From: Candidatus Latescibacterota bacterium
Lineage (GTDB): Bacteria; Latescibacterota; UBA2968
Assembly (NCBI GenBank): GCA_022821275.1
Contig: JAJEDY010000061.1
Location: forward strand, 1-64,000
Length of the DNA: 64,000 nucleotides
Reading direction: 5' to 3'
The notes below the pieces were generated by a model. The model was not told the origin of the DNA, ran no database searches, and worked only from the letters and a program-made list of their open reading frames with translations. Both the position numbers and the translations under genes were made by a program. Below, piece after piece: positions 35,641 to 43,889 of this stretch. Position 1 is the first letter of the stretch. The number at the start of each line of letters is the position of its first letter.

Positions 35641-36051
35641 ATGCGATTGCAAATGCCCCTCAAGCGTCGCCCAGCCATCAACGTAACCTCTTTAATCGAC
35701 GTCCTGTTTTTATTACTTACATTTTTTCTCGTAACCACGCAATTTATCGATCAATCCGCGCTCAAAGTCGAACTGCCCGCCATGGAACACGCGGAAAAAA
35801 CGCAACACGCGAGGCGTTATATACTCAACATATCGGCAGATGGTCAAATGGCATTAGATGATCAGATCGTCGATCAACCGACATTGCGGGAATTATTAAA
35901 ACAGCACGCGGTGGAAATCGATGAGAGTGGAGGCCTGATTTTGCGAGCAGACCGCCAATTGCCTTATGGCGATGTGATGTCGATTCTGGACCTCGTCAGA
36001 GGTGTGGGAATCAGACGGATTACCAATGCCACAGCGGAACCCAATAAATAG
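35641..36051 (+). CDS. exbD: ExbD/TolR-family protein
   Basis: A 136-residue protein with a short cytoplasmic start, one helix containing the conserved Asp of the proton path (INVTSLIDVLFLLLTFFLV) and a small periplasmic domain. It starts two bases after the exbB stop, which implies coupled translation. It partners ExbB. Confidence 0.92.
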   Translation: MRLQMPLKRRPAINVTSLIDVLFLLLTFFLVTTQFIDQSALKVELPAMEHAEKTQHARRYILNISADGQMALDDQIVDQPTLRELLKQHAVEIDESGGLILRADRQLPYGDVMSILDLVRGVGIRRITNATAEPNK

Positions 36052-36065
36052 CAAGAGTCGGAACA

Positions 36066-36674
36066 ATGCGCGATTCCAAATCGTCCAATTTTTCACATAT
36101 AGAAGATATCCAAATCGTTGCCCGGGTTTTAGAAGGCAACACAGAGGCTTTTTCCGTGTTGGTTCAGCGACACCATGAACGCGTGTACAATGCGGTTTAC
36201 AGCCTTATTGGCGATCTCGACGAAGCCGATGACCTGGCGCAAGAAGCATTTCTCAAGGCATTTCGTGCCCTGAAGCGATTTCGAGGACAATCGCTATTTT
36301 CAACATGGTTGCACCGCATCGCTGTCAACTGCTGCTTAGACCATCTCAAATCCAGACATCGGCGTAGCTTTGTTTCTCTGGATGAACATCGAGAAACATG
36401 GGACGCACCGCGCATCTGGACGGGTCAGCCCCAAAATGCAGATATGCGCGTTGAACGGCGGGAACTTCAAGAAATCCTCGAACGCGCCCTAAGCGATCTA
36501 TCGGAAGAATACCGCGTGACCTTCGTTTTGAGAGAAATTGAAGGTCTGACTTATGAAGAAATTGCCGAATTGCTCAAATGCTCAATAGGAACCGTTAAGT
36601 CTCGTCTGTTTCGAGGACGAACAAAACTCCGCGAAATTTTGCAGGTGCAATACGACAACTGGATTGAGGCGTGA
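36066..36674 (+). CDS. ECF-type RNA polymerase sigma factor
   Basis: A 202-residue sigma-70 family ECF factor. Region 2 (about 12-90) holds LIGDLDEADDLAQEAFLKAF and region 4 (about 135-195) holds the helix-turn-helix EGLTYEEIAELLKCSIGTVKSRLFRGR. It should direct RNA polymerase to envelope-stress or transport promoters. Its stop overlaps the anti-sigma gene region. It lies in the envelope operon between exbD and the anti-sigma factor. Confidence 0.93.
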   Translation: MRDSKSSNFSHIEDIQIVARVLEGNTEAFSVLVQRHHERVYNAVYSLIGDLDEADDLAQEAFLKAFRALKRFRGQSLFSTWLHRIAVNCCLDHLKSRHRRSFVSLDEHRETWDAPRIWTGQPQNADMRVERRELQEILERALSDLSEEYRVTFVLREIEGLTYEEIAELLKCSIGTVKSRLFRGRTKLREILQVQYDNWIEA

Positions 36675-36676
36675 AT

Positions 36677-37150
36677 ATGGACGCAGACAACACCGTTGAC
36701 ATCAACCGCGAATTATTGTCGGCTTATCTCGACGATGCGCTGACAGAAGAAGAGCGAGATAGAGTTGAGATGCTATTGCGCGTGTCTGACAGTCTCAGGC
36801 GCGAACTGGCCGAGATGGTGCGGGTGCGCCAACTATTTGCCGCCTGGTCTCCACCTGCGCCCGACCGATTTTTTGTGCGGCGTATAGATATAAAAGTCCA
36901 GGCAGAAATGGCGCGAATGAAGAACCGATGGGGATTTCAAAAATTCGCTACTGCCGCAATGTTGCTGATCTCCATTGGCTCTCTGGCATTTTTGACCCAG
37001 CGCCTGGACAGACATGTTGAACCTGTCACGCTGGATGCTTTTTTACAGGGTTCGCTCGACAGCGAAGTTCGAGAAGTTGCGAGTTTGACCGAAGATGATT
37101 TCTCCAAAGATCGCGTACTCGACCTCGTCTTATCCGACAACGCGCGTTAG
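36677..37150 (+). CDS. Membrane anti-sigma factor
   Basis: A 157-residue protein. The N-terminal helical part (LLSAYLDDALTEEERDRVEMLL) resembles anti-sigma domains but lacks the zinc-binding HxxxCxxC. One membrane helix lies at about 95-112 (AAMLLISIGSLAFL), followed by a short periplasmic tail. It is placed directly after the ECF gene, so it probably holds that factor inactive. ATG 36677 has GAGG at good spacing; a GTG at 36671 overlaps the sigma stop. Confidence 0.85.
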   Translation: MDADNTVDINRELLSAYLDDALTEEERDRVEMLLRVSDSLRRELAEMVRVRQLFAAWSPPAPDRFFVRRIDIKVQAEMARMKNRWGFQKFATAAMLLISIGSLAFLTQRLDRHVEPVTLDAFLQGSLDSEVREVASLTEDDFSKDRVLDLVLSDNAR

Positions 37151-37162
37151 AAGGTTTTTATC

Positions 37163-37549
37163 ATGTTTATTTCGCGTTTCCGCTTTATATGCCTACTCGT
37201 TTTGTGTCTCTTACTCGGCGCAGTGATAGGGACTGTTTACGAAAGTCTCGCATCTGGTGATTCTGGAAAAAGACGGGTACGCATGTCTGAAATGATGACA
37301 AAACTCGACCTGTCAGATGGTCAGAAAGCGCAACTGGACACAATCCTCGAACAAGGGCGCAAATGCATGGTCGATATCAACACAGCCTATCGCTCAGAGT
37401 TTGGAAAAGTGAGAAACACAACCCGCACTCAAATTCGGGAAATTTTGACGCCTGACCAACAAAAAGAATTTGATGAGATGATGGTCGAACAAGATGCTCG
37501 GCGGCGTCACCTGCGCAGAAACAAGACCCACAGCAATCAGACCGAATAA
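37163..37549 (+). CDS. Spy/CpxP-like periplasmic stress protein
   Basis: A 128-residue protein with an N-terminal membrane or signal segment (about 9-27) and a helical body with two LT/LS-x-x-Q-type motifs: LDLSDGQKAQLDTIL and REILTPDQQKEFDEMM. This is the layout of Spy/CpxP/heavy-metal-resistance chaperones. Its position after the sigma/anti-sigma pair suggests it is part of the same stress circuit, as sensor or chaperone. A charged His/Arg-rich tail ends the protein. Confidence 0.8.
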   Translation: MFISRFRFICLLVLCLLLGAVIGTVYESLASGDSGKRRVRMSEMMTKLDLSDGQKAQLDTILEQGRKCMVDINTAYRSEFGKVRNTTRTQIREILTPDQQKEFDEMMVEQDARRRHLRRNKTHSNQTE

Positions 37550-37620
37550 AAATGTTATGCAAAAATAAGTGAGTAATTATTTACTTTCTTTTAATCTTTA
37601 AGTTTTGAGAAGACGGAGGG

Positions 37621-39237
37621 ATGATGCAAAAAATAGCTAATTGCCGATGGTTCGTACTGCTTTTTCTCGCACTCTTTGCCTGTGGCGAAGAAGAAGCACA
37701 ACAGACACAGGGCGGACGTGCTGGACGCGGTGGACGCGGTGGTGCGGCTGCTGCGCCCGTCAAGGTCGAGGCTGTAAAACGAGGGGATATTTCCGCATAT
37801 ATTCTCAAAAACACGACACTCGAAGCCGAAAGATGGGTTGACGTTCGAGCGCGCAGAGCCGGACAGGTCATCGCATTACTAAAAGAAGAAGGCGACCCCG
37901 TACGCGCGGGTACAGTCATGGCGCGGCTCGACGCCGACGCTGCCCAAATCAGCGTCGCGCAGCGAGAAGTTGCCCATCAAGAGGCCAAACAGCGATATGA
38001 ACGCGAAGATGCCTTATTTCAGCGCAATCTGGGTAGCAAACAATCTTATGAAAATGCCAAGACCCAATTCGAATCGTCCAAAGCACAACTCGAACAGGCC
38101 AAACTCGATTTGAGTTATACGGCGATTAGATCACCCATTGAAGGCATCATGACGCTGAGAAATATCGAGGTGGGCAATATGGTCACCAACAATCAGGTTG
38201 TGGCCTCTGTAGCCAAATTTGATCCCCTGCTCGCACGCATCCAGGTAACGGAAAAGGACTTTGGCAAAATCACCGTAGGACAGACTGCGCGCATTACGGT
38301 TGAAGCCGCACCTGAAAGAGAATTTACGGGCACAGTCAAAATGATCAGCCCCGTGGTAGATCCCGAAAGCGGCACGGTCAAAGTAACCGTTGAAGTACCT
38401 CGAACAGATACAAGTCTGTTGCGTCCCGGAATGTTTGCCTCGGTTTACATTATCACGGAAACCCGAAGAAACACCATGGTCATCCCCAAAAAAGCCCTCG
38501 TACTCGAAGGAGAAGGCAACCAGGTATTTACCTTTGAAACCGATCCCGAAACAGGGCGCGGGCAGGCGCAACGCAAACGCATCGAGATCGGCTTTACAGA
38601 TAGCGATCGCTTAGAAATTCTCAATGGCCTTTCTCAGGGAGAGCAAGTCATTACCGTAGGACAGGAAGGATTGAGGCCAGGTTCTCCCGTGCGCCTCGTA
38701 GGAGAAGCCACACCTCCCGCATTTGCCGGACGCGGTGGACAGGGTCGCGCTGGACGTGGGCAAATGGGACAGGGAGGACAGGGAAGACAGGGACGCGGGC
38801 AGATGGGTGAAGGCGGACAACGAGGTCGTGGAGCAAGTGGTCAAATGGGTGAAGGCGGACGACGTGGACGCGGTGGAAGTGATCAGATGGGTCAAGGGGG
38901 ACAACGTGGACGCGGTGGTACTATGGCAGGTGATGAAGCCAATACCGGTCAAATGGGTCAGAGAGGACAACGCGGTGGAGGGCAACAGGGACGTGGACAA
39001 ATGGGACAGGGTGGACAACGAGGTGGCGGTTTTGCCGGAGGGCAAGGTCGCGGTGGCGGTGATCTCACAGACCGCATGAAACGCATGATCGAGCGCTTTC
39101 CCGAAGTCAAAGCCGAATACGAAAAACGCGTAAAAGACGACCCCGAACTCGCAACAAATATGGAAAAACTCCGCGCGTTTGTAAATGAAATGCGAGAAAA
39201 AGGATTGATACCAGCACGAGGCGGACGAGGTAACTAA
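37621..39237 (+). CDS. RND efflux periplasmic adaptor (membrane fusion protein), lipoprotein
   Basis: A 538-residue HlyD/AcrA-type adaptor. A lipobox ending in Cys21 (LALFAC) indicates a lipoprotein. The barrel-sandwich halves (VDVRARRAGQVIALLKEEGD and LDLSYTAIRSPIEGIM), the alpha hairpin between and the beta-barrel (FDPLLARIQVTEKDF) are all visible. Residues about 368-480 are an unusual Gly/Arg/Gln repeat (GQMGQGGQRGRG-type), followed by a helical tail. A shorter Gly/Arg stretch follows the lipobox. Adaptors normally lack such repeats. It is followed after five bases by the pump gene. Confidence 0.92.
   Translation: MMQKIANCRWFVLLFLALFACGEEEAQQTQGGRAGRGGRGGAAAAPVKVEAVKRGDISAYILKNTTLEAERWVDVRARRAGQVIALLKEEGDPVRAGTVMARLDADAAQISVAQREVAHQEAKQRYEREDALFQRNLGSKQSYENAKTQFESSKAQLEQAKLDLSYTAIRSPIEGIMTLRNIEVGNMVTNNQVVASVAKFDPLLARIQVTEKDFGKITVGQTARITVEAAPEREFTGTVKMISPVVDPESGTVKVTVEVPRTDTSLLRPGMFASVYIITETRRNTMVIPKKALVLEGEGNQVFTFETDPETGRGQAQRKRIEIGFTDSDRLEILNGLSQGEQVITVGQEGLRPGSPVRLVGEATPPAFAGRGGQGRAGRGQMGQGGQGRQGRGQMGEGGQRGRGASGQMGEGGRRGRGGSDQMGQGGQRGRGGTMAGDEANTGQMGQRGQRGGGQQGRGQMGQGGQRGGGFAGGQGRGGGDLTDRMKRMIERFPEVKAEYEKRVKDDPELATNMEKLRAFVNEMREKGLIPARGGRGN
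38730..39065 (+). repeat. Gly/Arg/Gln-rich coding repeat in the RND adaptor
   Basis: Imperfect tandem units of about 30-40 bases encode GQMGQGGQRGRGG-like blocks, more than eight in a row. The repetitive DNA suggests growth by slippage. The protein stretch is probably disordered and extends from the membrane-proximal domain of the adaptor. Confidence 0.8.
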
Positions 39238-39242
39238 AACTT

Positions 39243-42200
39243 ATGAAACTCATTGAATTTTCGACCCGACGACGGGTAACAGTAACGATGTTTGTGGCTG
39301 CGGCAGTGCTATTTGGCATGGTTGCTTTTCAGCGCCTATCGATCAACCTGCTCCCCGACATCACCTATCCCACCCTGACGGTACGCACAGAATACGAAGG
39401 CACAGCACCCTCGGAGATGGAACGCTTAATCACCGAACCTATTGAGGGGTCTGTGGGTGTGGTAAACGGAGTTATTCGGGTAACCTCGGCCTCGCGCCCT
39501 GGCATATCGGATGTGGTAGTGGAATTCGCCTGGGGCACGGACATGGATTTTGCTTCACTCGATATACGAGAAAAGCTCGATCAAGTGCGCCTGCCGCAGG
39601 ACGTGAGAAAACCCGTACTGCTGAGATTTGACCCTTCGCTGGATCCGATCATGCGTATCGGACTCTACGGCGAAGAAAGCCTGATTTCGCTGCGCCTCCT
39701 GGCCGAAGAAGAAATTAAGCCAGAGATGGAAAGCCTCGAAGGAGTCGCATCGGTGCGCGTCAATGGCGGGCTGGAAGAAGAAATTCAAGTTGAGATCGAC
39801 CAGCCCAAACTGGCTGCACTGCGCATTCCACTGGCTCAAGTCGTCAACCGCTTAGCCCAGGAAAATGTGAACTTAACGGGCGGAGAACTCAAAGATGGCG
39901 AGGCGGAATACCTGGTTCGCACATTCAACGAATTCAAAACAATAGAAGAAATTCAGGATATTGTGGTGGGCCAGCGGCAGGGCACAATTATCACATTAGC
40001 CGATGTAGGACTGGTAACCCGAGGACATCGCGAACGCACGGTAATCACGCGTATTGACGGGCAAGAAAGCGTCGAACTGGCCATATACAAAGAGGGCGAC
40101 GCCAATACCGTAACAGTTGCACAAGCCGTTAAAGAAGCCCTGGAGCAATTTCGCCGCACATCCGGCGATTTGCTGGGCAATTCGCGTATGGAGGTCGTCT
40201 CGGATCAATCGACATTCATTCGAGACTCGGTCTCCGAGGTCCTCAACACCGCTATTTTGGGCGGTTTTTTGGCCATTATCGTTCTCTATTTGTTTTTGCA
40301 AAGCCCCAAAAGCACGGGCATCATCAGCGTATCTATTCCCATTTCAGTTGTTGCGACATTTTTCCTCATGTACGCATCTGATGTAAGCCTCAATATCATG
40401 TCACTGGGTGGACTCGCCCTGGGAATTGGCATGCTGGTTGACAACTCAATTGTCGTACTCGAAAGCGTACAGCGCTACCAGGACAGCGGCCTGAGTCCGC
40501 GTGAAGCGACCAATAAAGGGGGGTCTGAAGTGGGGCAAGCCGTAGTGGCTTCTACAATGACGACAATTTGCGTCTTTGTCCCCATAGTTTTTGTAGAAGG
40601 CATTGCCGGGCAACTCTTCCGCGATCAGGCACTCACCGTGACCTATTCGCTCGTCGCCTCCCTCCTTGTCGCACTCACGGTCATACCTATGCTGGCTTCG
40701 CTGGAATTTTCATGGATTGGCGAATTTGCCGCCGTAGAGAAACGAAAAAAGGAAAGCGGACACAGGGGTGGTGTAGAAGCGCCAGCCCGTGCTATGGGGG
40801 TATTGGGCACGGTTGTAGGATTTCTGGGACGCGGTATTCTGACCTGCCTGACTCCTTTATTCTGGATTTTTGACAGAGTGATTGGACGCGCTTATCTCGT
40901 CTATCCGCACATTATCAGGTGGGCGCTCAGGCATCGCCTGTATGTAATTGGGTTGGCAATAGCCCTCCTGGGCGGCACTATGACACTTGGCAACAGATTG
41001 GGCAGTGAACTGATCCCTGAAATGAGCCAGGGAGCATTCTCAATTGCAGTCGAAATGCCGCTGGGCACACCTCTTGCCGCCACCACACAAACCATTCAAG
41101 CCATTGAGAGAATTGTTCGCAGTCAACCCGAAGTGCGCCTGGTTTACAGCATCGTCGGTACGCAATCCGCATCTGGGGGCAGCGGTGGAGAAGAAAGAGA
41201 AAATGTAGGTGAGGTCAATGTCGTACTCCACGAGGGCATTATTCGAGATCGCGAAATTGCCGTGATGGATCGCTTGCGCCAGATGATTTTGGAAATTCCC
41301 GCCGTGGATACAAAATTTGCCCGCCCATCTCTATTTTCGTCCCGCACGCCAATCGAAGTGGAAGTCGCCGGTTATAATCTGCTGTCGCTACAGATGATCG
41401 CCGGAGAAATGATGGCGCGCATGCAAACCATTCCGGGACTGACAGATATTAAAACAACGAGCGAGGGCGGCACACCTGAAGTGCAAATACGGTTTGACCG
41501 CAAGCGCGTGGCGCAACTGGGCACGACGATTAACGCCATTGGCGAGATTATTCGCAATCAGGTTCAAGGAGAGGTTGCCACACAATTTACCCGAGGAGAT
41601 CGGCGGGTCGATATTCGCGTCCGCGCCGAAGAGGAACACCGAAGCACTGTAGATGATCTGAGGCGATTAATCGTCAGCCCCAACAATGCCCCATCGCCGG
41701 TGCCTTTGAGTGTGGTCGCCGATTTACAGGTGGAAATGGGGCCTGCTGAAATTCGCAGAATTGACCAGGAGCGCGTGGCATTGATTTCGGCCAACCTGGT
41801 GGGTCGGAGTCTGAGTGCTGTCGTCGCAGACCTCGAACGCGAAATTGATCGGATGGAATTGCCCGCCGACTTTTCGATCAAAGTGGGTGGACAGAATGAA
41901 GAGCAACAGCGGTCGTTTGAAAGTATGCAATTGGCGATTGGATTGGCAATTTTTCTCGTTTATCTGGTGATGGCATCTCAGTTTGAATCGCTCGTTCATC
42001 CTTTTGTGATCATGTTTGCCATACCTTTTGCGCTGGTAGGCGTTTTTGCCTTACTCCTCATAACCGGACAGACCATCAGTGTGGTCGTGCTCATAGGTTT
42101 GATTATGCTGGCTGGCATCGTCGTCAACAATGCCATCGTGCTCATCGATTATATCAACACGCTCCGAAGAGATGAAGGCATGCCCAAAATGGAAGCAATT

Positions 42201-42518
42201 GCACAAGGGGGTAGAGTGCGCCTGCGGCCCATTTTGATGACCACCTCGACAACCGTACTCGGTTTGTTGCCCATGGCACTGGGCATTTTCAACTTTCAGC
42301 CCCTTGTCAAAAGCATCGAAGGCGCGTTGGACGGCATATTATCCGGGCAGGTATTCACCGTGGTCATGACTGTAGTGGGTATGATATTCCCGGTGGGACA
42401 GGGCGCCGAGATACGCGCGCCTATGGCCATTACCGTCATTGGCGGCCTGGTCGTATCAACACTGGTAACCCTGGTACTGATCCCAACGCTGTATTCGCTA
42501 ACCGACCGCAAGGAGTAG
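39243..42518 (+). CDS. RND-family efflux pump (HAE/AcrB-like)
   Basis: A 1091-residue inner-membrane transporter of full length, with twelve helices and two large periplasmic loops. The N-terminus STRRRVTVTMFVAAAVLFGM begins helix 1, and LPDITYPTLTVRTEYEGTAP is the usual porter entry. Helix 4 contains LALGIGMLVDNSIVVLES, with one acidic residue of the proton relay. The late loop has GIVVNNAIVLIDYIN. It pairs with the adaptor just upstream; no outer-membrane TolC-type gene is in the window. The substrate is unknown. Confidence 0.94.
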   Translation: MKLIEFSTRRRVTVTMFVAAAVLFGMVAFQRLSINLLPDITYPTLTVRTEYEGTAPSEMERLITEPIEGSVGVVNGVIRVTSASRPGISDVVVEFAWGTDMDFASLDIREKLDQVRLPQDVRKPVLLRFDPSLDPIMRIGLYGEESLISLRLLAEEEIKPEMESLEGVASVRVNGGLEEEIQVEIDQPKLAALRIPLAQVVNRLAQENVNLTGGELKDGEAEYLVRTFNEFKTIEEIQDIVVGQRQGTIITLADVGLVTRGHRERTVITRIDGQESVELAIYKEGDANTVTVAQAVKEALEQFRRTSGDLLGNSRMEVVSDQSTFIRDSVSEVLNTAILGGFLAIIVLYLFLQSPKSTGIISVSIPISVVATFFLMYASDVSLNIMSLGGLALGIGMLVDNSIVVLESVQRYQDSGLSPREATNKGGSEVGQAVVASTMTTICVFVPIVFVEGIAGQLFRDQALTVTYSLVASLLVALTVIPMLASLEFSWIGEFAAVEKRKKESGHRGGVEAPARAMGVLGTVVGFLGRGILTCLTPLFWIFDRVIGRAYLVYPHIIRWALRHRLYVIGLAIALLGGTMTLGNRLGSELIPEMSQGAFSIAVEMPLGTPLAATTQTIQAIERIVRSQPEVRLVYSIVGTQSASGGSGGEERENVGEVNVVLHEGIIRDREIAVMDRLRQMILEIPAVDTKFARPSLFSSRTPIEVEVAGYNLLSLQMIAGEMMARMQTIPGLTDIKTTSEGGTPEVQIRFDRKRVAQLGTTINAIGEIIRNQVQGEVATQFTRGDRRVDIRVRAEEEHRSTVDDLRRLIVSPNNAPSPVPLSVVADLQVEMGPAEIRRIDQERVALISANLVGRSLSAVVADLEREIDRMELPADFSIKVGGQNEEQQRSFESMQLAIGLAIFLVYLVMASQFESLVHPFVIMFAIPFALVGVFALLLITGQTISVVVLIGLIMLAGIVVNNAIVLIDYINTLRRDEGMPKMEAIAQGGRVRLRPILMTTSTTVLGLLPMALGIFNFQPLVKSIEGALDGILSGQVFTVVMTVVGMIFPVGQGAEIRAPMAITVIGGLVVSTLVTLVLIPTLYSLTDRKE

Positions 42519-42519
42519 C

Positions 42520-43344
42520 ATGGAGCAAAGCCGTAATGAAGCATTTGTCGAATCGCTTCAGAACTATTCGCTTTCAGAACTCGAAGATATTTATGCACAT
42601 CTGGACCGCGACCTGTTTCCAGAGCGATACGACCAGGTCAGGACGGAAATCGAAGCGCGCTTAAAAGACTTTGATCCAAAATCTATGGACACAAGTACGC
42701 TGACGGATCCACCCGGGATCTTGCGGCGCCTTGCGTCGAGTGCGATTGATTTCTCCATGCAAGTACTCGTTCCTTTTTTAATTTTTTTTCTCCTCAAAAG
42801 CGTTCTTTTTCCAACCGCCCCAACCGCAAGTGCTGGCGGCGGACGAGGTGGCGGCGGACGAGGCGGCGGACGAGGCGGCGGACGAGGTGGCGGTGGCGGC
42901 AATCAATCCGATGATCTCTGGTCAGACATCTCGGGTTTCGTAGGGGGTGCGAAGGATATCGCCGTTGGATTGATTGAGGGAGACCCCGCAGCGCAGAGCA
43001 GAGCGACGATTATCTGGAATGATTTTGGAATCATCCTGATCATTCTGCTCGTTCTTCGAATTTTCATGACTTTATCGGGATGGGCGCGTTCTGGATTTAC
43101 CCCGGGAATGCGCGAATTGGGCATTCGCGTCGAACGCGTTGGGGGAGGTATTCCAACCTGGTCGCAGGCGATAGGCAGATTTGTTCTACAGCCTCTGCTT
43201 TTTATCGCAACACTGGGACTCAGTGGATTCTGGATGCTGTGGGATCCCGACAGCCGAGCACTTCACGATAGAATTCTCGGCACAAAGCTCGTTCGCATGG
43301 TGCGTACCTGGGAAAAGACAGAAACTGAGAGAAGATTTGAATAG
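42520..43344 (+). CDS. RDD-family membrane protein with Gly/Arg-rich insert
   Basis: A 274-residue protein. The N-terminal 60 residues form a soluble helical part (LSELEDIYAHLDRDLFPERY). An RDD-type membrane domain follows (LRRLASSAIDFSMQVLVPF, later GFTPGMRELGIRVER and DRILGTKLVR). Between its first and second helices lies an insert of about 24 residues made almost only of Gly and Arg (105-128). RDD proteins are poorly characterised; some act in ion homeostasis. It starts one base after the pump stop. Confidence 0.85.
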   Translation: MEQSRNEAFVESLQNYSLSELEDIYAHLDRDLFPERYDQVRTEIEARLKDFDPKSMDTSTLTDPPGILRRLASSAIDFSMQVLVPFLIFFLLKSVLFPTAPTASAGGGRGGGGRGGGRGGGRGGGGGNQSDDLWSDISGFVGGAKDIAVGLIEGDPAAQSRATIIWNDFGIILIILLVLRIFMTLSGWARSGFTPGMRELGIRVERVGGGIPTWSQAIGRFVLQPLLFIATLGLSGFWMLWDPDSRALHDRILGTKLVRMVRTWEKTETERRFE

Positions 43345-43421
43345 AATATTCAGTTATCCGAAACTTTTAATCATGTACTCTCGTCTAAATCCTCGAAATA
43401 TCAGGGAAGGAGTGAGTAAGT

Positions 43422-43859
43422 ATGCACAGACGGATGTATAAAATATGTTGTGTCGTGCTGGCAACCGCATTTTTTTGGGGATGTTTGGCTCCCGTTGCCG
43501 AAGCGCGGTCGTTTTTTACTGCACGGCGCACATTTGGTGTCTTGTTTCTCGGTGGTAGTGCTTATATGGCCAAGCGCGCCATTGACTATAAGCGCGATGC
43601 AAACGACATTTACGAAGCCTACAAAGCGGCTAAAGACACCCGAGAAGCCGAACAGCTTTTTAACCGCACAAGCGATCGAGATACCAAGAGCATGATGAGT
43701 GTCGGATTTTCCGCAATTTTGTTGATCAGTGGTTTGCGTTTGCTCATGCACAGCGGCGTGGATGATAAAATGCCCAAAATTGATCGACGAATCAAAATAG
43801 ATCTCAACAGTGATATTCGCAAAAAATCTGTTGGAATTGTGTTGAAGAAAAAATTTTAA
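43422..43859 (+). CDS. Small exported or membrane protein of unknown function
   Basis: A 145-residue protein with an N-terminal hydrophobic segment containing Cys21 (LATAFFWGC), which could be a lipobox or a signal peptide cleaved at VAEA. A Lys/Asp-rich middle (YKRDANDIYEAYKAAKD) and a second hydrophobic helix (about 95-108) follow. No family is recognised. GGGAAGGAG lies upstream of the start. It sits between the RDD gene and the fibronectin lipoprotein and may be an envelope component. Confidence 0.65.
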   Translation: MHRRMYKICCVVLATAFFWGCLAPVAEARSFFTARRTFGVLFLGGSAYMAKRAIDYKRDANDIYEAYKAAKDTREAEQLFNRTSDRDTKSMMSVGFSAILLISGLRLLMHSGVDDKMPKIDRRIKIDLNSDIRKKSVGIVLKKKF

Positions 43860-43889
43860 TCAACAGTAATGGGCAATGAGGAGATTATT

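Noticed and set aside
37555-37600. AAGTGAGTAATTATTTACTT as a terminator before the RND adaptor
   Set aside because: The inverted repeat is short and AT-rich with no clear T-run at the right place; the operon probably continues.
38730-39065. CRISPR-like array
   Set aside because: The repeats are in frame, Gly/Arg-coding and without unique spacers, so this is protein-coding low-complexity sequence. No CRISPR array was seen anywhere in the window.
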